From NCBI GenBank assembly GCA_029265795.1, contig JAJUGV010000009.1:1-55891 (forward strand): 55,891 nucleotides of DNA, given 5' to 3'. Shown here piece by piece: positions 50,661 through 55,891 of the stretch; the first letter of the stretch is position 1, and every line of letters starts with the position of its first letter. The translations under genes were made by a program, and so were the position numbers. The notes below the pieces were generated by a model. That model searched no databases. It had not been told where the DNA came from and saw nothing but the letters and a program-made list of their open reading frames with translations. Source of the DNA: Alcaligenaceae bacterium (GTDB taxonomy: Bacteria > Pseudomonadota > Gammaproteobacteria > Burkholderiales > Burkholderiaceae_B).

Positions 50661-50678
50661 TTTTTACCTGCAAGACTT

Positions 50679-52031
50679 TCAAGCCGAGGCCGGCGTCGGC
50701 GGTGAGGGCTGACGCAATGCCACGGTCGCATAACATACAAAGGAAAGCGCGTACATGAGACTGGTCGCCAGCATAATGCCGTTGACGCCCATCGTTGGCG
50801 CCAATACTTGATTCATCACTGCTTTCAGCATGAAGTTGGCAACGGCAATACCCGCCATAATGCGATAGCGATTCTGGCTGGCGAGCAACTGCACCAGCAC
50901 CAGCACACCAAAATAGAAGGGCATCTGCAGCAGCCCCCAGCGCATGACTTCTGCAACCCGCAGCGTATCATCCGCGGTGAAGGCGCCCCGCTCGAACAAC
51001 AGGCTCACCATCCAAGGCGCAAGCCACCAACCCACCACCGTTACTACCGCCCCCGCCAGCAGCATCAGCACCGACCATTTCAGTGCCAGGCGGCGGGCCC
51101 GCTGTGCTTCGCCGCGGCGCTGCACATCCGCCAACACCGGAAGCGCCGCCCGCCCCACCGACGCTGCACCGAGTCCCAGCAACAGCGATAACAGGCGCGC
51201 AGCATAACCGAGGGTGGCATTGGCATTGCCGCCGAGGTTGGCAGCCGTATATTGATCTATCGGCCCCACGAAACTCATGGCAACCTGCCCGATGAGCATC
51301 ACACCCGCGGCTTTCACCAGGTCAGGCCAGTATTCGGCAGTAAAGCCCAGCACGGGACGGCCCACACGACCGTCAGCCTGGTTTGCCAGCCGCAACAGCC
51401 AAATCGACTGAATGACATAACCGACCAGTGTCCCCCATAGCAGGGGTCCGACCCCCGGTGCGGTAGCCGCCAGCAACACCCAAATCAGAATGACCACCGC
51501 CGGCACACTATCGAGCAACGTATTGATATAGCGTTCTCGCGCGCGCAGCCGGGCCGCGCTCAAGCCGGTGAGCAACGTGAGTAACGCAGCAGGAGCGAAG
51601 GCCAGGGTGAGTTGCGCGCTCATGCGCCGGGTATCGGCATCCAGCCCAGCACCCGCCCATTCAAGCACCCATGGCCAAGCTACGTAGATGGCCACCGCCA
51701 GGACCACGCCCGTCACAATCACCCAGCCGTGCAGCTCGGCTAAAAATCGCCGCCGCTTCCCGGCTTGATCTTCGCGCGAGTGCACTAATACGGGAATCAG
51801 TACGACCGACAACACACCGACCAGGGTGACGGGCAGCCAGTTCGCCAGGGTCATGGTGAACTGGTAGGCATCCACCACCTCACTGACGCCGTAGCGGTAG
51901 GCGACCGCCATCTCCTTCAGAGCGCCCGCGGCCTTCCCCAGTAAGAGAAAGACAGCGACCCGGAATGCGCCGGAAAAGATGCGCCGATGATCGGAGTGCA
52001 GCCTGGAGTAGCGGGATTTCAGGTATCTCAA
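50679..52031 (-). CDS. MurJ/MviN-like lipid-linked oligosaccharide flippase
   Basis: A 450-residue membrane protein with about 12-14 hydrophobic segments of the MOP superfamily. RVAVFLLLGKAAGALKEMAV and VAYRYGVSEVVDAYQFTMTL match the MurJ-type start, and AAPVVILIWVLLAATAPGVG-like helices follow. It would move an undecaprenyl-linked sugar unit across the inner membrane; being in a sugar operon it is more likely the polysaccharide flippase than the essential lipid II flippase. The start is TTG 52031, the only one placing the conserved first helix fully in frame; ATGs further in would remove it. Confidence 0.83.
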   Translation of the reverse strand: MRYLKSRYSRLHSDHRRIFSGAFRVAVFLLLGKAAGALKEMAVAYRYGVSEVVDAYQFTMTLANWLPVTLVGVLSVVLIPVLVHSREDQAGKRRRFLAELHGWVIVTGVVLAVAIYVAWPWVLEWAGAGLDADTRRMSAQLTLAFAPAALLTLLTGLSAARLRARERYINTLLDSVPAVVILIWVLLAATAPGVGPLLWGTLVGYVIQSIWLLRLANQADGRVGRPVLGFTAEYWPDLVKAAGVMLIGQVAMSFVGPIDQYTAANLGGNANATLGYAARLLSLLLGLGAASVGRAALPVLADVQRRGEAQRARRLALKWSVLMLLAGAVVTVVGWWLAPWMVSLLFERGAFTADDTLRVAEVMRWGLLQMPFYFGVLVLVQLLASQNRYRIMAGIAVANFMLKAVMNQVLAPTMGVNGIMLATSLMYALSFVCYATVALRQPSPPTPASA

Positions 52032-52047
52032 CGTCCCAGGCCCATGC

Positions 52048-53103
52048 TTAACGCAGGAATTGCACGTACCAGGGCATGGCTTCTTTCAGGCCGGCCTGGA
52101 TATCGTGTTGAGGCGCATAGCCCAAAAGCGCGGCCGCCTTGCCGATATCTGCCTGGGAATGGCGCACGTCGCCCGCCCGGAAATCGCCGTATCGCGGCGA
52201 TAGTTCATACTCAATCCCCAGGTCGCCAAGCGCCGAAACCAGGAATGAGAATAGTTCATTCAGGGTGGTACGGCCGCCGTAGGCAACGTTATAGACCTGG
52301 TTGAGACCGTCCTCACTCGCAAGCGCTGCCAGCAAGTTGGCCTGCACGACGTTCTCGATATAGCAGAAATCACGGCTGGTTTCGCCGTCGCCGTTGATGA
52401 CCACTTCTTTGCCTTGAATCATCGCAGCGATCCAGCGGGGAATCACGGCAGCGTAAGCACCATTGGGATCCTGACGCCGACCGAAGACGTTGAAATAACG
52501 CAGGCCGACGCTTGGCACACCATAGGCTCTCGTGAAGACATCAGCATACAGTTCGTCTACGTATTTCGTGACCGCATAGGGGGACAACGGCCTGCCGATA
52601 CGGTCTTCGACTTTTGGAAGGCCGGGGTGATCGCCATAAGTGGAGCTGGACGCCGCGTACACAAACGAACGCACCTTGGCATCGCGAGCTGCGACCAGCA
52701 TTTTGAGGAAACCGCCGATATTGACATCGTTGGTGGTGATCGGGTCTTCCAGTGACCGCGGCACAGAGCCGAGTGCGGCCTGATGCAGCACATAATCTAC
52801 GCCTTGTGCCGCCTCGTGGCACACATTCATGTCACGAATATCGCCTTCGATAAAGCGGAAGCGGGCCCAGGCTTCTGCGCCGACGTTGCGCTGTACTTCG
52901 TCCAGATTGTGCCGATGGCCGGTAGCAAAATTGTCCAGCCCCACGACCTCCTGGCCGGCCGCCAAAAGGGCTTCTAGAAGGTTCGAGCCGATGAACCCCG
53001 CGCAGCCGGTCACGAGCCAGCGGCGCGGCCGTGCCCGAAGCGCTTGCATCAATTCTGACAAAGCCGTGCCGGCGCCGGCACTTTGATTCGCATTCAGAGT
53101 CAT
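52048..53103 (-). CDS. UDP-N-acetylhexosamine(uronate) 4-epimerase (WbpP/TviC/Gne-like)
   Basis: A 351-residue extended [23 protein letters not shown] is the NAD loop, [20 protein letters not shown] the central motif, [17 protein letters not shown] and [20 protein letters not shown] the catalytic Ser and YxxxK. The longer N terminus and [10 protein letters not shown] pattern match WbpP and TviC, which prefer acetylated sugars or uronates over UDP-glucose. Beside a UDP-HexNAc 6-dehydrogenase it would supply UDP-GalNAc(A). The ATG at 53103 gives the family start ([20 protein letters not shown]). Confidence 0.9.
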   Translation of the reverse strand: MTLNANQSAGAGTALSELMQALRARPRRWLVTGCAGFIGSNLLEALLAAGQEVVGLDNFATGHRHNLDEVQRNVGAEAWARFRFIEGDIRDMNVCHEAAQGVDYVLHQAALGSVPRSLEDPITTNDVNIGGFLKMLVAARDAKVRSFVYAASSSTYGDHPGLPKVEDRIGRPLSPYAVTKYVDELYADVFTRAYGVPSVGLRYFNVFGRRQDPNGAYAAVIPRWIAAMIQGKEVVINGDGETSRDFCYIENVVQANLLAALASEDGLNQVYNVAYGGRTTLNELFSFLVSALGDLGIEYELSPRYGDFRAGDVRHSQADIGKAAALLGYAPQHDIQAGLKEAMPWYVQFLR

Positions 53104-53115
53104 TCGTTTCCTGGA

Positions 53116-54393
53116 TTACAGACGCAGATCGGCCTCGTCAGCCGACAGGACATACTTGAGGTCGTACAACACATGCTCCGGCTTGCCCAAGGCTCGGATC
53201 TTCTGTGCGCCCAGTTCGGCGAACTGCTGGTGGGCGACGGCAAGAACGATGCCGTCGTAAGCGCCTTCTTTGGGGGCATCGATGGGCCGGATGCCATATT
53301 CCTGCATTGCTTCTTCGGTGTCGACCCAAGGATCGTAAACATCGACGTGGATGTTGTATTCTGCCAGCTCGCGAACGATGTCAACAACGCGCGTATTGCG
53401 AAGGTCGGGGCAGTTTTCCTTGAATGTCAGCCCCATCACCAGAACTCTTGAACCCTGCACCTGTATGCAGCGCTTGGTCATCGCCTTGATAAGCTGAGAG
53501 ACGACGTAGCCGCCCATCGCATCATTGAGCCGGCGGCCCGCCAGAATAATCTCGGGGTGATAGCCGATGCTTTGCGCCTTGTGCGTCAGGTAATAAGGGT
53601 CGACCCCGATACAGTGCCCACCAACCAGCCCAGGCCTGAACGGAAGGAAATTCCATTTGGTGCCGGCCGCCTCGAGTACCGCCTGGGTATCGATACCCAG
53701 TTTATTGAAGATCAGCGCCAGTTCATTGATAAGCGCGATATTGACGTCGCGCTGCGTATTCTCGATGACTTTTGCCGCCTCGGCCACCCGGATGGAAGGC
53801 GCCTTGTGCGTACCGGCAACAATGATATCTGCGTAGATCTGGTCGATCAGATCTGCGGCTTCGGGTGTCGAGCCGGCAGTTACCTTACGGATCGTGGTCA
53901 CCCGATGCTTCTTATCACCAGGGTTGATGCGTTCGGGGCTGTAACCGGCATAGAAATCTTCATTGAAGCGCAGCCCGGACACACTTTCCAGCACAGGCAC
54001 GCAGACTTCTTCGGTCGCCCCGGGGTATACCGTCGACTCATACACAACGATGTCGCCACGCTTGAGCACCCTGCCGATCGTTTCGCTGGCACGCTTCAAA
54101 GGGCTGAGGTCGGGTTGCTTGTACTCATCGATCGGGGTGGGCACCGTCACGATATAGACATTTGCCTCGGCCAAGGACTCCGCTTCCGAGCAATAGCGCA
54201 GATGCACCGCCGCCGCCAGCTCCTCGGGTTCCACTTCCAACGTATGATCGCGCCCTTGCTTCAATTCTTCGATGCGCCGCTTATTGATGTCGAAGCCCAA
54301 TACCGGCCGTTTCTTGCCGAATTCGACCGCCAGCGGCAGGCCTACGTATCCCAGACCAATCACTGCCAGCTTCACGTCTTCAAATCGCATCAT
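53116..54393 (-). CDS. UDP-N-acetylhexosamine 6-dehydrogenase (WbpO/TviB-like)
   Basis: A 425-residue nucleotide-sugar dehydrogenase. [20 protein letters not shown] is the NAD site, [20 protein letters not shown] typical of the TviB/WbpO/VipA branch, [20 protein letters not shown] the central helix, and [20 protein letters not shown] carries the catalytic Cys. [20 protein letters not shown] starts the C-terminal domain. It oxidises UDP-GlcNAc or UDP-GalNAc to the uronic acid using 2 NAD+. Paired with the 4-epimerase, it suggests a Vi-like polymer containing GalNAcA. ATG 54393 is preceded by AGGGAAAAAA. Confidence 0.93.
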   Translation of the reverse strand: MMRFEDVKLAVIGLGYVGLPLAVEFGKKRPVLGFDINKRRIEELKQGRDHTLEVEPEELAAAVHLRYCSEAESLAEANVYIVTVPTPIDEYKQPDLSPLKRASETIGRVLKRGDIVVYESTVYPGATEEVCVPVLESVSGLRFNEDFYAGYSPERINPGDKKHRVTTIRKVTAGSTPEAADLIDQIYADIIVAGTHKAPSIRVAEAAKVIENTQRDVNIALINELALIFNKLGIDTQAVLEAAGTKWNFLPFRPGLVGGHCIGVDPYYLTHKAQSIGYHPEIILAGRRLNDAMGGYVVSQLIKAMTKRCIQVQGSRVLVMGLTFKENCPDLRNTRVVDIVRELAEYNIHVDVYDPWVDTEEAMQEYGIRPIDAPKEGAYDGIVLAVAHQQFAELGAQKIRALGKPEHVLYDLKYVLSADEADLRL

Positions 54394-54465
54394 TTTTTTC
54401 CCTTGCTATGCGTAACCCATTAGAACCGGCCAACAGGCCGACGGCATACGAACCCGGCGTACCCC

Positions 54466-55620
54466 TTAATGTTTGCCGGAGTGACGGCGGTGATAATCCC
54501 GACCCAACGACGGCAGCAGCAGCCACGACGGCCTGCGCCATGAAACCAGGCGTGAATACAGCCAGATATAGACCCAACAGAACACGATGATGCTGCCGCA
54601 GAGTATCCAGGCGTTATCCCACCATATTGTGGCGGGCACCAGCCCAATCAGCGCCAGCACCCATAGATAGGGCGAGGTCATGGCATTGCACAGCGCCGGA
54701 ACCGCATGACGCCGATCACGGCTAAATGTCACACGAACCAGGCGGCGAAACACTAGTTGGTGCAAATGCAGCGCATCGGGCTGATCTACCGGGACGCCAC
54801 GCTTGAAGCGTCTGCGCCATATCGAGAACATGGTTTCAAACACGGGATAGAACAGCACGGCCAGCGCATAGAAAGGCGAAACACTGGGGTTGCGCACCAC
54901 CAATTGCACTGCCAGTTCCGCCAGCATGAAACCCAGAAAATAGGCTCCGCCATCCCCCAGGAACACCCGCCCGAACGGAAAATTCCACACCAGAAAGCCC
55001 AGCGTCGCAGACGCCAGCGCTGCAGAAATGAGAAAGATAGGGATGTCCTGTACCTGCAGCGCAACCAAAGACAACGACAACGCCATCAGGGTCGCAATCA
55101 TGCCGGCCAGACCGTTCATCCCATCGACAATATTGAGGGCATGGGTACAGCCGCCAACGGCCACCATGGTGAACACCAGGGACACGGGCCAATATGACAG
55201 CACCCAGTCCGCCCAACCGATGCCGACACGCGAGACGCCACCCAGGAACCACCATGCTATTGCTGCTGAGATGAAGGCCGCCATCAGACGCTTGCCCGAG
55301 CCGACATCCTTAGTGATGTCCTCAAGCAGCCCCGCAACGAACACAGGCATAGCGGCAATAAAAAGCACGGGCCACAGCCAGGTCAGCGTCATATTGCTGG
55401 GCCCAAGCACCAGCAATCCGGCCAGACTACCCGCCACCACGGCCAAGCCGCCGACCCGCGGTGCCGCCCGGGCATGCATGGCCTGCGGTTTCTTCAAGTC
55501 GGAGTCGCCGGTAAAGACGCCGTGCCAGCGCTCCGATGCCACAATGAGGCCTCCAACCATGAAGGCCACAACACAAATATAGAGCCAGGTAAACGAACCC
55601 CAGAATTGAGGCGAAGTCAC
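54466..55620 (-). CDS. Undecaprenyl-phosphate sugar-1-phosphate transferase (WecA/WbpL-like)
   Basis: A 384-residue polyprenyl-phosphate sugar-phosphotransferase with about 10-11 membrane segments. KKPQAMHARAAPRVGGLAVV is the N-terminal signature, AGLLEDITKDVG the Asp-rich motif, GCTHALNIVDGMNGLAGMIA the next, NFPFGRVFLGDGGAYFLGFM another, and DALHLHQLVFRR the His-rich C-terminal motif. It would start the polysaccharide repeat unit by moving a HexNAc-1-phosphate onto undecaprenyl phosphate. The start is GTG 55620 with GGGGA just upstream. It is the first gene of the minus-strand operon; no polymerase or export genes follow inside the window. Confidence 0.9.
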   Translation of the reverse strand: MTSPQFWGSFTWLYICVVAFMVGGLIVASERWHGVFTGDSDLKKPQAMHARAAPRVGGLAVVAGSLAGLLVLGPSNMTLTWLWPVLFIAAMPVFVAGLLEDITKDVGSGKRLMAAFISAAIAWWFLGGVSRVGIGWADWVLSYWPVSLVFTMVAVGGCTHALNIVDGMNGLAGMIATLMALSLSLVALQVQDIPIFLISAALASATLGFLVWNFPFGRVFLGDGGAYFLGFMLAELAVQLVVRNPSVSPFYALAVLFYPVFETMFSIWRRRFKRGVPVDQPDALHLHQLVFRRLVRVTFSRDRRHAVPALCNAMTSPYLWVLALIGLVPATIWWDNAWILCGSIIVFCWVYIWLYSRLVSWRRPSWLLLPSLGRDYHRRHSGKH

Positions 55621-55714
55621 AGAGTCCCCATCCAGATGAATACGATGCTATTGTCGGATATTTTTGTAACAATCCGGCCGTTGGGCGTGAAACAAGTGCA
55701 ACAAAGAATATAGT

Positions 55715-55736
55715 CCTCCGCATTGAGATGCGGAGG
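55715..55736. other. Hairpin in the upstream region of the polysaccharide operon
   Basis: CCTCCGCA (55715-55722) pairs with TGCGGAGG (55729-55736) across TTGAGA, about 95 bp upstream of the first polysaccharide gene. No T run follows on either strand. It may be a leader structure or regulator target. The 271 bp from 55621 to the right edge contain no convincing gene; a weak promoter (TTGTTA-16 bp-TAGCAT on the minus strand, about 55671-55644) is possible. Confidence 0.35.
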
Positions 55737-55817
55737 CCGCCAAATGGAGGAGTTCGCTGCCTCCAATCGGGCTAGAGCCCTGCACTCGTCACTTGCGTAA
55801 TATGTGGTCGGGCGCAC

Positions 55818-55850
55818 AAAAAAAAAGCCCGAGACCGTAAGATCTCGGGC
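55818..55850 (-). terminator. Rho-independent terminator at the right edge (minus strand)
   Basis: On the minus strand GCCCGAGA pairs with TCTCGGGC across an 8-nt loop and is followed by nine T residues. It ends a transcript entering from beyond the right edge, so the polysaccharide operon is transcribed separately from its upstream neighbour. The last 40 bp are purine-rich (GGAGGAGGGTGGAGGAG). Confidence 0.85.
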
Positions 55851-55891
55851 AAAATCCACCAAAGGAGGAGGGTGGAGGAGACAACCTTGGC

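Noticed and set aside
53557-54423. 288-codon plus-strand frame opposite the UDP-sugar dehydrogenase
   Set aside because: Antisense shadow of a strongly conserved gene; no domain or start signal.
55617-55862. 81-codon minus-strand open frame upstream of the WecA-like gene
   Set aside because: It covers the leader, a hairpin and a terminator, has no recognisable domain or ribosome-binding site, and its composition is not coding-like.

Overview
The window looks like chromosome of a betaproteobacterium, most likely family Alcaligenaceae (Bordetella/Achromobacter/Pusillimonas relatives). The basis is the conserved core order ispE - tRNA-Gln - prs - rplY - pth - ychF, the lon - hupB - tRNA-Val - tRNA-Asp block, two periplasmic Bug/TctC-type receptors next to LysR regulators and CoA or aromatic catabolism genes, and moderate-to-high GC. 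No phage, integrase, transposase or CRISPR array was seen.

Layout. 1-750: end of lon, hupB, tRNA-Val, tRNA-Asp and a terminator; this left edge is clearly more GC-rich than the rest. 1-6 kb: an EamA exporter, an MFS protein with a long disordered tail, peroxiredoxin, UspA, a DUF442 protein and a GNAT acetyltransferase. 6.0-8.25 kb: a nitric-oxide response operon (truncated haemoglobin, NnrS, NsrR) with an NsrR-type operator directly in front of it. 8.15-9.36 kb: serA. 9.44-12.1 kb: a tightly overlapping three-gene cassette of AAA ATPase (DUF3696 type), PIN-type nuclease and RNA ligase. This is the best candidate for a new RNA-damage, RNA-repair or defence system.

12-26 kb: two LysR-controlled catabolic islands. 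The first (13.1-20.3 kb, +) has paired acyl-CoA dehydrogenases, a CaiB-type CoA transferase, a Bug receptor, an MFS transporter and a nitronate-monooxygenase-like flavoprotein. The second (25.1-20.2 kb, -) has a DUF3100 membrane protein, a 3-hydroxyisobutyrate-dehydrogenase-like enzyme, an aldehyde dehydrogenase and an M20 amidohydrolase, with a divergent LysR gene.

26-35 kb: housekeeping genes, mostly on the minus strand (TPR protein - lolB - ispE - tRNA-Gln - prs - rplY - pth - CPBP protease - ychF), with mutM divergent. 35-44.4 kb: aromatic catabolism (MBL-fold protein, FAD monooxygenase, DUF2783 protein, fumarylacetoacetase), an FAD-linked oxidase, and a LysR/Bug/amidase set. 44.5-55.6 kb: phosphomannomutase/phosphoglucomutase facing a minus-strand surface polysaccharide operon. 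That operon runs from a WecA-like initiating transferase through a UDP-HexNAc dehydrogenase, a UDP-HexNAc(A) 4-epimerase and a MurJ-like flippase to three glycosyltransferase genes, one of them a double-domain fusion. The sugar enzymes suggest a Vi-like polymer containing N-acetylhexosaminuronic acid.

Intergenic space carries several hairpin repeats: a 32-nt duplicated element at 36.1 kb and three copies of a GGGGTC-N-GACCCC palindrome. It also holds several candidate operators, described individually. All functional assignments rest on reading motifs and gene context; no database search was run.
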